A DNA stretch of 64,000 nt, taken from positions 9,787-73,786 of the forward strand of contig CAZEJS010000012.1 in the NCBI GenBank assembly GCA_964512645.1, given 5' to 3'. This document shows positions 46,329 to 55,604 of the stretch, piece by piece. The position numbers were made by a program, and so were the translations under genes. Every line of letters starts with the position of its first letter. The stretch's first letter is position 1. Origin of the DNA: CAZEJS01 sp964512645 (GTDB lineage Bacteria; Actinomycetota; Geothermincolia; Fen-727; Anoxymicrobiaceae). Below the pieces are notes generated by a model. It had not been told where the DNA came from and did no database searches. It was given only the letters and a program-made list of their open reading frames with translations.

Positions 46329-48217
46329 AGAGGTCGCTCAAGGACAAACTCGAGTTGCTGCCCGCGAGCCCGGGAGTCTACATCTTCAGGGACGAAGGCG
46401 GCGCGGTGATCTATGTAGGCAAATCCAAGGAGCTGGCGAACCGAGTCCGCTCATATTTCCAGGCGCCGCCCCCCGGTGATTACAAAGGTCAAGCTCTCAG
46501 AGAAGAGATCGCCGACCTGGAGGTCACGGTATGCCGGACCGAGGTCGACGCACTCATACTCGAAGCGACGCTCATCAAGAAACACCGACCCAAGTACAAC
46601 GTGATTTTGCGTGATGACAAGAGCTACCCGTATATCGCGGTTTACACCGGAGAGGAGTACCCGAGAGTGGCGCTCGTCAGGGGGAAGAGGTCCGGTGGAG
46701 TCAAATATTACGGGCCTTACGTGAACGCGCGCGCGGCCAGGAACACGATCCGCCTGCTCAAAAAAGTGTTCCCGCTGCGCCACTGTACGGGGACAATCCC
46801 AGGCCGAAAAGGCGTCACCCCCTGCATGTTCTTCGAGATGGGCGCTTGCCTGGGGCCGTGCCGCGGTGACGTGGAGCCTGGAGAATACATGAAACATGTG
46901 AGGCAGTTCTGCGGGTTCCTGGAGGGCAGGCACGAGGAGGTCCTGAGGGAACTCGAGAGCAGGATGCGGGCGGCGGCCAGGGAAGAAGAGTACGAGCAGG
47001 CGGCGCGGATCCGCAACCAGATGGATTCTGCGAAACAGGTTCTCCGGCACCATCGCCCGCTTTCTTCCAGCCGCCGGGACTACGACGTCGTAGGCGTGTA
47101 CTCCGACGGCCTTCAGGCGTGCTTCACCGTGGCACAGAACAGGGCGGGGTTCCACCTCGGGAACCTGGTGTTCTTCGCCGACCTCCTCGAGGAAATGGAG
47201 CCCGAATGCCTTGTCAGCGAATTCCTCGGGCGCTACTACGACCAGGCCGGCTCGGTGCCGGAACTGGTGGTGCTGCCGGCAATCCCGCCGGATCTTGAAG
47301 GCCTTTCCGAGTGGCTTGCGCTCGAGAGAGGGGCGAAGGTAGAGCTGAGGGTGCCTCGGAAAGGGGACAAGAAGCACGAACAGGCGCTGGCGGGCGCGAA
47401 CGCAAGGCTTGCGCTAGAGAGCGCGAAGCTCGCAAGGGCCCGCGACAGCAACAGGACTGAAGCCGCGCTCGCCCGGCTCGCCGCCGAGCTCCAACTCGAG
47501 AAGTTCCCCCTTCGCATCGAGTGTTACGACATATCGACTTTCGCCGGAACCGCCTCCGTCGCGTCGATGGTGGTGTTCGAGGACGGCCTTCCGGCCCGAA
47601 ACGAATATCGACGGTTCGGCATCAAGTACACACCGGGTGTTGACGACGCCGGCATGATGAGGGAGATCCTGTACAGGAGGTTCAAACGCTTGAAGGCGGA
47701 AGACCGCACCGATGCGGACCGGGGGAAAGGCCCCCCTTCAGGGTGGGCAAGGAAGCCGGACCTGGTGCTGCTGGACGGCGGCAGGCCCCAGTTGGGGGCC
47801 GGAGTGGAGGTGTTGCGCGTGCTCGACGTCGAAGGCGTCGAACTCGCGGCGCTGGCTAAGAGGTTGGAGGAGGTATACAGGCCGGGGCGGCCCGACCCGA
47901 TTGACCTGGAGCGTGGCTCTGATGCCCTTTTCCTCATACAGAGGATACGGGACGAAGCTCACAGGGTCGCCGTGACATACAACCGCAGGTTGATGGAGCG
48001 CTCGACCTCGACCTCGTGGCTGGATGACGTGGCCGGGGTGGGGCCGGCCCGCAAGAAGGCGCTGCTCACACATTTCGGCTCGCCCGCGAAGGTTGCCGGT
48101 GCGTCCGCCGAAGAACTTGGAGAGGTGAAGGGAGTGCCCGGTGCGGTGGCCTGCGCGGTCTTCGAGGCAGCGAGGGCGAGGGAACAATCTGGAGGCACAG
48201 ATGGAGAACACGCTTGA
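46325..48217 (+). CDS. uvrC: Excinuclease ABC subunit C
   Basis: Dual-incision nuclease of excision repair, 630 residues. The GIY-YIG nuclease start is GVYIFRD...IYVGKSK (residues 18-40). A UVR motif near 205-240 binds UvrB. The C-terminal RNase H-like endonuclease has IECYDIS and [12 protein letters not shown], and helix-hairpin-helix DNA-binding motifs lie at the end ([20 protein letters not shown]). The ATG 46325 overlaps the uvrA stop. The following ogt gene starts inside its last 17 bases. Confidence 0.96.
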   Translation: MKRSLKDKLELLPASPGVYIFRDEGGAVIYVGKSKELANRVRSYFQAPPPGDYKGQALREEIADLEVTVCRTEVDALILEATLIKKHRPKYNVILRDDKSYPYIAVYTGEEYPRVALVRGKRSGGVKYYGPYVNARAARNTIRLLKKVFPLRHCTGTIPGRKGVTPCMFFEMGACLGPCRGDVEPGEYMKHVRQFCGFLEGRHEEVLRELESRMRAAAREEEYEQAARIRNQMDSAKQVLRHHRPLSSSRRDYDVVGVYSDGLQACFTVAQNRAGFHLGNLVFFADLLEEMEPECLVSEFLGRYYDQAGSVPELVVLPAIPPDLEGLSEWLALERGAKVELRVPRKGDKKHEQALAGANARLALESAKLARARDSNRTEAALARLAAELQLEKFPLRIECYDISTFAGTASVASMVVFEDGLPARNEYRRFGIKYTPGVDDAGMMREILYRRFKRLKAEDRTDADRGKGPPSGWARKPDLVLLDGGRPQLGAGVEVLRVLDVEGVELAALAKRLEEVYRPGRPDPIDLERGSDALFLIQRIRDEAHRVAVTYNRRLMERSTSTSWLDDVAGVGPARKKALLTHFGSPAKVAGASAEELGEVKGVPGAVACAVFEAARAREQSGGTDGEHA

Positions 48218-48764
48218 AGCGGTAATCGACGTTGACGGCGTGCGGTTTGACGTCGAGGTGACCGAAACAGGGATAAGCGCGCTGAGACTGCCGCCACTCC
48301 GCCCGGAGGCGCGGGGGTTGCCGGTCGCGCCCGGAGTCCGCACAACGATCGAGTGTCCAGCCGCTGACGGCGTTCGGGCGGACCACCTGGAGCTCGCAAG
48401 CCGCTATCTGTCCGCCCTCCTCCATGGGAGGGATTCTGGAGTCGTGCCGACAGTGGATTTGCGAGGCCTCAGGCCGTTCACTGTTCGGGTGCTCGAGGTG
48501 GTACGTCGTATTGGATGGGGCGAGGTTCGGAGCTACGCGGAAGTTGCAACCGCCGCCGGCTCTCCTCGCGGGGCACGCCCCGCGGGGCAGGCCCTCGCGC
48601 GGAACCCCGTCCCGATGTTGATACCCTGCCACAGGGTGGTCAGGTCGGACGGGACCTCCGGAGGATGGAGCGCGTCGCCGGGCTGGAAGGAATGCCTGCT
48701 CTCGCTGGAGGGTTCGTCTCGGGCGGTCTCCGATGCAGGAAACACTGTATTTACGGTCCGGTAG
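48201..48764 (+). CDS. ogt: Methylated-DNA--[protein]-cysteine S-methyltransferase
   Basis: Removes methyl or other alkyl groups from O6-alkylguanine by irreversible transfer to its own cysteine. It has 187 residues. The active site is IPCHRVV with Cys at 143; the DNA-binding helix-turn-helix is RRIGWGEVRSYAEVA, and ARNPVPMLIPCHRVV is complete. The N-terminal domain is about 90 residues and poorly conserved as usual. GGAGG at 48191-48195 supports ATG 48201, overlapping uvrC by 17 bases. Position after uvrBAC makes a four-gene DNA repair block. Confidence 0.93.
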   Translation: MENTLEAVIDVDGVRFDVEVTETGISALRLPPLRPEARGLPVAPGVRTTIECPAADGVRADHLELASRYLSALLHGRDSGVVPTVDLRGLRPFTVRVLEVVRRIGWGEVRSYAEVATAAGSPRGARPAGQALARNPVPMLIPCHRVVRSDGTSGGWSASPGWKECLLSLEGSSRAVSDAGNTVFTVR

Positions 48765-48809
48765 GTCTATCATCTGGTTATGCGGTCGGGACCGGCGAGG
48801 AGGTGGCCG

Positions 48810-49661
48810 TTGCAAATTGTCCTGCTGACGGGGATGTCCGGCGCGGGAAAGACGCAGGCGCTGAAGTCCTTCGAGGATCTTGGCTATTACTCCATCGACA
48901 ACCTGCCGGCTTCCCTGCTGGTGAATGTTGTCGACCTGGCGCCGCTAGAGCGAGACAAGTTTTCCAAGCTGGCGGTGGTAATGGACGTACGGGGCGGTAC
49001 GGATTTCGCAGAGCTTCTCGCCTCACTCGAAGGCCTGGAGTCGGTGCCGTACACCGTGGTATTCCTCGATGCCCCGGACGAGGTGCTGCTGAGGAGATTC
49101 TCCGAGACGAGGAGACTCCACCCCCTCCAGAGCGAAGGCCTTGGAGTGGCGGAAATGCTCCGCAAGGAGCGAACGCTGCTGGACCCTCTCAAAGAGCGGG
49201 CCGACATCGTCATAGACACCGGCGACATCAACATCCACGAGCTGAGGGAGAAGCTGGCAAGCCTCGTTCCCGACGTGAACGGCCTCAACCAGACCAGGAT
49301 TTCGTTGTCTTCTTTCGGGTACAAGTACGGGCACCCGCTCGATTCGGAAATACTCTTCGACGTGCGTTTCCTGCCCAATCCTTACTGGATCGACGAGCTT
49401 CGGGATCTGGACGGAACCGACGACCGGGTGCGTCGATTCGTCCTTGGGAGCCAGGGGGCGCAGGAGTTCGTGCGGCGGTTCAAGGACCTTGTAGATTTTA
49501 TGCTGCCCGGGTACCAGCGCGAGCGACGGCCTTACCTTTCGATCGCGATCGGTTGCACCGGCGGACGGCACCGCTCGGTGGTCATCGCGGCAGAGCTGGG
49601 CAGGCTCTTTGCCGAAGACGGGTTCGCCGTCACCGTGAGCCACCGCGACATCCACAGGTAG
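48810..49661 (+). CDS. rapZ: RNase adapter protein RapZ / nucleotide-binding protein YvcJ
   Basis: 283-residue P-loop protein. Walker A is TGMSGAGKTQAL (about residue 7-18). The C-terminal domain has KYGHPLDSEILFDVRFLPNPYW and IAIGCTGGRHRSV, family signatures. In E. coli RapZ controls amino-sugar synthesis through sRNA; in Gram-positives (YvcJ) it binds nucleotides and influences competence and division, with an unclear job. TTG 48810 has GAGGAGG about seven bases before it; ATG 48780 lacks a ribosome-binding site. In most Actinobacteria rapZ is followed by yvcK and whiA; yvcK is missing here. Confidence 0.93.
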   Translation: MQIVLLTGMSGAGKTQALKSFEDLGYYSIDNLPASLLVNVVDLAPLERDKFSKLAVVMDVRGGTDFAELLASLEGLESVPYTVVFLDAPDEVLLRRFSETRRLHPLQSEGLGVAEMLRKERTLLDPLKERADIVIDTGDINIHELREKLASLVPDVNGLNQTRISLSSFGYKYGHPLDSEILFDVRFLPNPYWIDELRDLDGTDDRVRRFVLGSQGAQEFVRRFKDLVDFMLPGYQRERRPYLSIAIGCTGGRHRSVVIAAELGRLFAEDGFAVTVSHRDIHR

Positions 49662-50606
49662 ATGACCAGCAGCGTCCACAGGGTCAAAGAGGAACTCGGG
49701 AGGGTGAAGCCGAGCAGGCGGTGCTGCCGCCTGGCCGAGCTGTCGGCGCTACTCCATATGGACGGGACTTACGCCATAAGGTCCGGGGGACACATGCTGG
49801 TCACCGAGTCCTCTGGGGTATATACCGCGAAAAAGATCTACACGCTGATTCACGCGCTTTTCACCCTCGATACCCCGTTGATCAAGGTCGAGCGGAGCAC
49901 GCCCAGAAGGGGAACGGTCTACCGGCTCGAAATTCACGATCAGCAGGGTTTTCATCAGGCGCTCCACGAACTGGGAGTGCTGGATTCGAGTCTGTCGCCG
50001 GAACCGGCCGTGCCGCGCAGGATAACCAGGAGCGACTGCTGTGCGGCTGCGGCGATGAGGGGTGCTTTCCTGGGGGGCGGCTTCGTGAGCGAGCCTTACG
50101 GTCCTTCAGAACTGGAGATATCATTCTCGGTGAGGCGGGCGGCGGAGGCAATGGCGGAGATATTCGCCAGGAAGGGCCTTGCCTGCGCTGTCAGAAACAG
50201 GCGCGGGCAGTGGGTCCTGTACCTCAAGAGACGACAGAACATCTCCGAGTTTCTCGCTGTGACCGGGGCACACGAGGCGCACCTGGACTGGGAGAGCCGT
50301 ACGATAATGAACGCCACCCGGAACACCGTCAACAGGCTGGTGAACTGCGACGCGGCGAACGCCAGGAGGCTTGCCGAAGCGTCTCTGCGGCAGCGAGAGC
50401 TCGTGGCGAGGCTGGTGGAACTCGGGCTGCTCGTCGGGGCCCCCGTGCCTGTGAAAGAGATCGCGGAGCTGCGCCTGGAGCACCCCCAGGCTTCTCTCGC
50501 GGAGTTGGGCAGGCTCGCAGAACCTCCGGTGTCAAAGGCGGTCGTTCAGGGGAGGATGCGAAAGCTGGAGGCGATGCTGCCACCCGAGGAGGTTGACGAT
50601 CCGTAG
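49662..50606 (+). CDS. whiA: DNA-binding protein WhiA
   Basis: Transcription regulator of sporulation and division in Streptomyces, conserved in Gram-positives. It has 314 residues. Two LAGLIDADG-like homing-endonuclease-type halves (RGAFLGGGFVSEPYGPSELEIS is the second one's start) precede a C-terminal helix-turn-helix (ASLAELGRLAEPPVSKAVVQGRMRK). ATG directly after the rapZ stop. A strong promoter for gap follows 40 bases downstream. A marker for Actinobacteria or Firmicutes, not for sporulation as such. Confidence 0.94.
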   Translation: MTSSVHRVKEELGRVKPSRRCCRLAELSALLHMDGTYAIRSGGHMLVTESSGVYTAKKIYTLIHALFTLDTPLIKVERSTPRRGTVYRLEIHDQQGFHQALHELGVLDSSLSPEPAVPRRITRSDCCAAAAMRGAFLGGGFVSEPYGPSELEISFSVRRAAEAMAEIFARKGLACAVRNRRGQWVLYLKRRQNISEFLAVTGAHEAHLDWESRTIMNATRNTVNRLVNCDAANARRLAEASLRQRELVARLVELGLLVGAPVPVKEIAELRLEHPQASLAELGRLAEPPVSKAVVQGRMRKLEAMLPPEEVDDP

Positions 50607-50642
50607 AAGCAGGAGAAAGCTGGCTGAGTTCGGGGCCACTAT

Positions 50643-50651
50643 TGCTATAAT
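50643..50651 (+). promoter_or_regulatory. Strong extended -10 promoter of the gap operon
   Basis: TGC-TATAAT, a perfect extended -10, at 50643-50651; weak -35 CTGAGT at 50624-50629 with a 16-base spacer. Start near 50658, 33 bases before gap, whose ribosome-binding site is AAAGGAG. Confidence 0.65.
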
Positions 50652-50690
50652 GTCTGGAGGGAACGGCACGGCAGGAAAGGAGCTCGCAAG

Positions 50691-51689
50691 ATGGCAATCA
50701 GGGTTGGGATCAACGGTTTCGGCCGCATAGGGAGGCTGGTCGCCAGGGCCGCCGCAGGAGACGAAGCGATCGAGATAGTCGCCGTAAACGACCTCACCGA
50801 CGCCGCCGGGATGCGCCACCTCTTCAAGTACGATTCGATCCACGGGATTTTCCAGGGCGATGTGTCCGTCGCCGAAGGGGGGCTTTCGATCGACGGGAAA
50901 CTCGTGAAAGTCCTGTCCGAACGGAAACCCGCCGCGCTCCCCTGGAAGGAACTCGGGGTAGAGGTGGTGGTGGAATCCACGGGTCTGTTCACCAAGCGCG
51001 AGGGAGCCGGCAGCCACCTCGAGGCCGGCGCGAGCAAGGTCATCATCAGCGCCCCGGCAACCGACCCTGACCTGACCGTGGTCATGGGCATCAACGACGA
51101 CGTGTACGACAGCGCCAAGCACGACATCATTTCCAACGCATCCTGCACTACCAACTGCCTGGTGCCCGTTGTTAAGGTAATCAAAGACAATTTCGGTTTC
51201 AACAGCGGATACATGACTACCGTCCACGCGTACACCAACGACCAGTTGCTGCTCGACGGTCCGCATAAGGACCTCAGGCGCGCCAGGGCCGGGGCCATGT
51301 CGATAATCCCCACCACTACAGGAGCCGCGCGCGCCACCGGTCTGGTAATGCCCGAACTAAAAGGCAAGATAGACGGACTGGCGCTCAGAGTCCCTACCTT
51401 CGACGCGTCAGTCGTGGACCTGGTGGCGAACGTCGAGCGCGAGGTCACCGTTGACGAAGTGAACTCCGCGTTCCGGGAGGCTGCCGGAAAAGGACGCCTG
51501 GAGGGAATCCTCGAGTACACCGAGGACCCCATTGTCAGCGTTGACGTCATTGGAAACCCCGCTTCATCGGTGTTCGACTCCGGGGCGACGATGGCTATGG
51601 GCACGATGCTGAAGGTGATGAGCTGGTACGACAACGAGTGGGGGTATTCCAACCGCCTTGTTGACCTGATCAAGCACATCGCGGCGTGA
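50691..51689 (+). CDS. gap: Glyceraldehyde-3-phosphate dehydrogenase, type I
   Basis: Glycolytic enzyme making 1,3-bisphosphoglycerate with NAD+. It has 332 residues. Nucleotide-binding [11 protein letters not shown] (5-15), the NAD-selective Asp in NDLTD (33-37), and active-site cysteine C152 in NASCTTNC; the C-terminal [11 protein letters not shown] is standard. First gene of gap-pgk-tpiA-gpmI-secG, driven by a strong promoter 40 bases upstream. Confidence 0.97.
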   Translation: MAIRVGINGFGRIGRLVARAAAGDEAIEIVAVNDLTDAAGMRHLFKYDSIHGIFQGDVSVAEGGLSIDGKLVKVLSERKPAALPWKELGVEVVVESTGLFTKREGAGSHLEAGASKVIISAPATDPDLTVVMGINDDVYDSAKHDIISNASCTTNCLVPVVKVIKDNFGFNSGYMTTVHAYTNDQLLLDGPHKDLRRARAGAMSIIPTTTGAARATGLVMPELKGKIDGLALRVPTFDASVVDLVANVEREVTVDEVNSAFREAAGKGRLEGILEYTEDPIVSVDVIGNPASSVFDSGATMAMGTMLKVMSWYDNEWGYSNRLVDLIKHIAA

Positions 51690-51695
51690 TGGCCC

Positions 51696-52895
51696 GTGTC
51701 TGAGATACAGATTCAGCCCAAGAAGACGCTCCACGACGTGGACGTGAGCGGCAAGAAAGTCCTCGTGCGTGTGGATTTCAACGTCCCGATCGATATCGAG
51801 AGGAATGTCGCCGACGACACCCGCATACGGGGCGCGATTCCCACAGTAAAGTACCTCCTCGACCGTGGAGCAAGGCCGATCCTGATGTCCCACCTGGGGA
51901 GGCCCAAGGGACAGGTGGTGGAGAGCCTGCGCATGGGGCCGGTCGGAAAGAGACTCGCGGAGCTTCTCGACTACCCCGTGGTCTGCATGAAAGAGAGTGT
52001 AGGCCCGGTCGTCGAAAGCGCCATCGAAGCGAACCCCGAGGCCATAATCCTGCTGGAAAACCTGCGCTTCTACCCTGGAGAGACCGAGAACCTGCCGGAT
52101 TTCTCTCGACAGCTCGCCGCGCACGCGGACATTTATGTGAACGACGCGTTCGGGACCAGCCACAGGGCACACGCATCCACCGTCGGGGTGACCAGATACC
52201 TCCCGAGCGTGATGGGCCTGCTCATGGAGAAGGAACTGGAAACGCTGGGCGGCCTTATGGAGCACCCCGCCAGGCCTTTTGTCGTTGTGCTCGGAGGCAA
52301 CAAGGTCTCCGACAAGCTTGGCGTCATCGACAGCTTCATCGAGATCGCCGACACCATACTGACCGGCGGGGGCATGTGCTTCACGCTCATCAAGAGCATG
52401 GGCCTGGAAATCGGCCAGTCGGTCATCGAGAAAGACCAGACACCACAGGTCTCGTCGGCGATGAAAAAGGCACGCAAGAAGGGCGTCAAGGTCATGGTCC
52501 CTATCGATTTCGTGGTAGCCGACCGTTTCGACAAGGCCGCAAGCAGAAAAACGGTCCCCACGGAGTCGATACCAGCCGGCTGGATGGGCCTCGACATAGG
52601 GCCCTCCACGGTAGAAAAGTACTGCCAGCTGCTCCGTGATGCCGGCACTATATTCTGGAACGGACCCATGGGCGTATTCGAGTGGCCCGCTTTCGCCAAC
52701 GGAACGAAGAGTATTGCAGAGTGCATCGCCGGGGCCGACGGGACGACGGTTGTAGGCGGGGGGGATTCGGACGCCGCCCTGCGGCAGTACGGCCTGGAGG
52801 ACCGGATGGATTTCGTGTCTACCGGGGGCGGCGCCGCCATGCGCCTGCTCGAAGGGAAGAAACTTCCCGCGGTCGAGGCGCTCGCCGACTGCTGA
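51696..52895 (+). CDS. pgk: Phosphoglycerate kinase
   Basis: Transfers phosphate from 1,3-bisphosphoglycerate to ADP. It has 399 residues. N-terminal VLVRVDFNVPID, substrate loop MSHLGRPKG, then YVNDAFGTSHRAHAST, and the nucleotide domain with WNGPMGVFEWPAF and VVGGGDSDAA near the C-terminus. GTG start six bases after gap. There is no strong ribosome-binding site, so it may depend on coupling with gap. Confidence 0.96.
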   Translation: MSEIQIQPKKTLHDVDVSGKKVLVRVDFNVPIDIERNVADDTRIRGAIPTVKYLLDRGARPILMSHLGRPKGQVVESLRMGPVGKRLAELLDYPVVCMKESVGPVVESAIEANPEAIILLENLRFYPGETENLPDFSRQLAAHADIYVNDAFGTSHRAHASTVGVTRYLPSVMGLLMEKELETLGGLMEHPARPFVVVLGGNKVSDKLGVIDSFIEIADTILTGGGMCFTLIKSMGLEIGQSVIEKDQTPQVSSAMKKARKKGVKVMVPIDFVVADRFDKAASRKTVPTESIPAGWMGLDIGPSTVEKYCQLLRDAGTIFWNGPMGVFEWPAFANGTKSIAECIAGADGTTVVGGGDSDAALRQYGLEDRMDFVSTGGGAAMRLLEGKKLPAVEALADC

Positions 52896-52919
52896 CCCTA
52901 TCGACAACGGAGGTTGGAT

Positions 52920-53678
52920 TTGAGAAAACCTATCATCGCAGGCAACTGGAAGATGAACACGCTCCCGGAGGAGGGAGCCCTGCTGGTTCGGGACCTCTCC
53001 GGCTTGATCGATGGTTTCGAAGGAGTTGACGTGGTGGTCTGTCCGCCGTTCGTCGCCATTCCCGCCGTCGCGCGCGCGCTGGAAGAGCTGCCGGCGGGAA
53101 TAAGCCTCGGCGCTCAGAACATGCACTGGGAGGAGAAGGGGGCCTTCACCGGCGAGGTGTCGCCGACGATGCTCCTCGACCTCGGTGTTGCGTACGTGAT
53201 CATCGGACACTCCGAACGGCGCCAGTTCTTCGGTGAGACAGACCAGGCGGTCAACAGAAAGGTCTCCTCCGCAATAGACCACGGGCTTACGCCTATCATG
53301 TGCTGCGGGGAGACGCTGAAACAGAGAGAAGCCGGAGAGACGGAGAACGTGGTTACCAACCAGGTGAAGTGCGGGCTGTTCGAAATCGACGCCTCACGCG
53401 CCGCGAAGGTCATAATCGCCTACGAGCCGATATGGGCTATCGGGACCGGGGTAGCGGCCACCTCAGCTGACGCGGACGAGGTTTGCGGCATGATCCGGCG
53501 TACTGTCGGCGAGCTCTACGACGGAGCCGCGGCCGAGGCGAAGAGGATTCAGTACGGTGGCAGCGTGAGCCCCTCCAACGTCGACGAGCTGATGTCCATG
53601 CCCAACATAGACGGGGCCCTTGTGGGCGGGGCAAGCCTCAAGGCCGCCGACTTCGCAAAGCTCGTGAGGTTCACTTGA
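52920..53678 (+). CDS. tpiA: Triose-phosphate isomerase
   Basis: Interconverts dihydroxyacetone phosphate and glyceraldehyde 3-phosphate. It has 252 residues. Catalytic residues: Lys in AGNWKMN (K11), His in VIIGHSERR and Glu in AYEPIWAIGTG. TTG 52920 is chosen because GGAGG at 52909-52913 is six bases away; TTG 52914 is too close. The stop overlaps the gpmI start codon. Confidence 0.96.
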   Translation: MRKPIIAGNWKMNTLPEEGALLVRDLSGLIDGFEGVDVVVCPPFVAIPAVARALEELPAGISLGAQNMHWEEKGAFTGEVSPTMLLDLGVAYVIIGHSERRQFFGETDQAVNRKVSSAIDHGLTPIMCCGETLKQREAGETENVVTNQVKCGLFEIDASRAAKVIIAYEPIWAIGTGVAATSADADEVCGMIRRTVGELYDGAAAEAKRIQYGGSVSPSNVDELMSMPNIDGALVGGASLKAADFAKLVRFT

Positions 53679-55213
53679 CGGTACCGAGGCCCTTGGCCCT
53701 GGTAATCCTGGACGGATGGGGGCTCGGCCGCGAGGATTCCACCAACGCCATAGCCTGCGCCAGAACTCCCGTCATGCGCCACCTCATGGACGCCTATCCC
53801 TGGACCTCCCTGGGCAGTTCGGGAGAGGACGTCGGGCTGCCGCGGGGCCAGATGGGCAACTCCGAGGTTGGCCACCTCAACATCGGGGCGGGTCGGCTTG
53901 TGCTGCAGGAGTACCAGAGAATAAACCAGGCTATCCGCGACGGCTCCTTCGCCAGGAACGACGTGCTCAGAGGCGCGGTGAGGCACGCGCTGGCAACGGG
54001 TGGCACCCTGCACCTGCTGGGCCTTCTATCCGACGGCGGCGTTCACAGCCATATCCTTCACCTGTTCGCACTGATCGACATGGCGAACGAGATGGGGCTC
54101 GAGAGGGTGGTTTCACACGCGTTCCTCGATGGAAGGGACGTTCCCCCCAGAAGCGCGCTCGAGTACATCGAGGAGTTGGAGGAACGCGTCGACGGCGGCC
54201 CGGGGAAGATCCGCACGGTTTCCGGCCGTTACTACGCCATGGACAGGGACAAGCGCTGGGACAGGACCAGGCTGGCCTACGACGCCATAGCGCACGGCTC
54301 TGGAAGGGCCGCGGCCTCAGCTCGGGAGGCGGTGGAACGCTCCTATGGTGACGGTATCGACGACGAGTTTCTGGTGCCGTGCGTCGTGGGCCTTCCGGTG
54401 GAGATGACGTCGGCGGACTCGGTGATATTCTTCAATTTCCGCCCGGACAGACCACGCCAGCTCACCGAGGCCCTCAGCCGGGAGGGGTTTGACGGGTTCG
54501 AAAGAGGGGAAGCGGTCTATCCGAGTCTCGTCACCATGACCGAGTACGACGACAGGTACGGGCTGCCGGTGGCTTTTCCCCCGGAAAGGACCCCCAACAC
54601 ACTGGCCGACGTGCTCGCGGCGAACGGTCGCAAACAGTTGCACATCGCCGAGACCGAGAAATACGCCCACGTAACCTATTTCTTCAACGGAGGAATCGAG
54701 GAGCCTCACCCCGGCGAGGACCGGGTGCTGGTGCCGTCTCCGAAGGTGGCGACTTACGACCTCAAGCCGGAAATGAGCGCCTTCGAGGTGGCGGCCGAGG
54801 CGGTAAGACGTGTGCGGAGCGGCGCGTACGACTTCGTAGTGTTGAACTTCGCCAACTGCGACATGGTGGGGCACTCCGGCAAGATGGAAGCGACGATCAA
54901 GGCGGTCGAGGCGGTCGACGAGTGTCTGGGCGTTGTAATGAATGCCGTTCTCGAGGCAGGGGGCGGAGGGTTCGTCACCGCGGACCACGGCAACGCCGAC
55001 AAGATGCTGGACGGTAGCGGAGTCTGTACCGCGCATTCGACGTCGAGGGTACCGTTCGTGAACGTGACGCCGGAGAAACGCCCACTGAGAGAAGGCGGCG
55101 TGCTGGGGGACATCGCGCCTACCGTGCTGGAGGAGATGCGAATCGCCGCGCCGCCGGAGATGACGGGGACGTCACTGTACCTTCAGCTTGCAAAAGGTGG
55201 AGCGCACTCCTAG
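53675..55213 (+). CDS. gpmI: 2,3-bisphosphoglycerate-independent phosphoglycerate mutase
   Basis: Converts 3- to 2-phosphoglycerate using Mn2+. It has 512 residues. Metal-binding VILDGWGLG at the N-terminus; catalytic S63 in GQMGNSEVGHLNIGAG; second metal site near VVLNFANCDMVGHSG and ADHGNADKM. The frame extends upstream within tpiA, but TTG 53675 overlapping the tpiA stop, with GTGAGG upstream, gives the standard length. Confidence 0.96.
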   Translation: MTVPRPLALVILDGWGLGREDSTNAIACARTPVMRHLMDAYPWTSLGSSGEDVGLPRGQMGNSEVGHLNIGAGRLVLQEYQRINQAIRDGSFARNDVLRGAVRHALATGGTLHLLGLLSDGGVHSHILHLFALIDMANEMGLERVVSHAFLDGRDVPPRSALEYIEELEERVDGGPGKIRTVSGRYYAMDRDKRWDRTRLAYDAIAHGSGRAAASAREAVERSYGDGIDDEFLVPCVVGLPVEMTSADSVIFFNFRPDRPRQLTEALSREGFDGFERGEAVYPSLVTMTEYDDRYGLPVAFPPERTPNTLADVLAANGRKQLHIAETEKYAHVTYFFNGGIEEPHPGEDRVLVPSPKVATYDLKPEMSAFEVAAEAVRRVRSGAYDFVVLNFANCDMVGHSGKMEATIKAVEAVDECLGVVMNAVLEAGGGGFVTADHGNADKMLDGSGVCTAHSTSRVPFVNVTPEKRPLREGGVLGDIAPTVLEEMRIAAPPEMTGTSLYLQLAKGGAHS

Positions 55214-55225
55214 AATTACCCTGTC

Positions 55226-55468
55226 ATGGGTGTACTTACAATAATCGTCCTGGTAATTCATTCGATTGTCTGCGCGGGGTTGATCGTCTCGGTCCTGCTT
55301 CATGCCGGCAAGGGCGGGGGGCTCGCGAGCGTGCTCGGCGGGCAGAGCGCCAGCCTGTTCTCGGGAAGCTATATCGTAGAAAAGAACCTCGACAGGATCA
55401 CCATCGTCATGGGGATCATGTTCGCCGTCACGACGCTTATTCTGGTCTGGAGACTCGCCCCGAAATAG
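55226..55468 (+). CDS. secG: Protein translocase subunit SecG
   Basis: Small SecYEG subunit of 80 residues with two membrane helices (about 2-22 and 57-76) and the conserved glycine-rich cytoplasmic loop (HAGKGGGLASVLGGQSASLF). ATG 12 bases after gpmI. Its linkage to the triose glycolysis genes is standard in Firmicutes and Actinobacteria. Last gene before the rimP promoter. Confidence 0.94.
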   Translation: MGVLTIIVLVIHSIVCAGLIVSVLLHAGKGGGLASVLGGQSASLFSGSYIVEKNLDRITIVMGIMFAVTTLILVWRLAPK

Positions 55469-55490
55469 GCACCGAAGCCGCCCGGCGAAG

Positions 55491-55519
55491 TTGCGCGGTG
55501 CCCCCATTTGTGGTATCTT
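55491..55519 (+). promoter_or_regulatory. Promoter of the rimP-nusA-infB operon
   Basis: -35 TTGCGC (55491-55496), 17-base spacer, and -10 TATCTT (55514-55519) preceded by TGG (extended). Start near 55526, so the leader of about 80 bases contains the terminator hairpin at 55550-55573. Confidence 0.5.
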
Positions 55520-55549
55520 TTCATTAGAATCAGTGAAGCGCTCTTAACG

Positions 55550-55573
55550 AGTGGGCGAGGTGGCCCACTTTTT
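55550..55573 (+). terminator. Terminator-like hairpin inside the rimP leader
   Basis: AGTGGGC (55550-55556) pairs with GCCCACT (55563-55569) around a six-base loop, and a run of five T follows (55569-55573). It lies between the rimP promoter and rimP. In Bacillus subtilis the equivalent leader carries a NusA-dependent terminator through which NusA represses its own operon; the same scheme is inferred here. It may also end transcripts from secG. Confidence 0.75.
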
Positions 55574-55604
55574 ATTTACCTGAGCGCGCCAAGAGGAGGA
55601 GACC

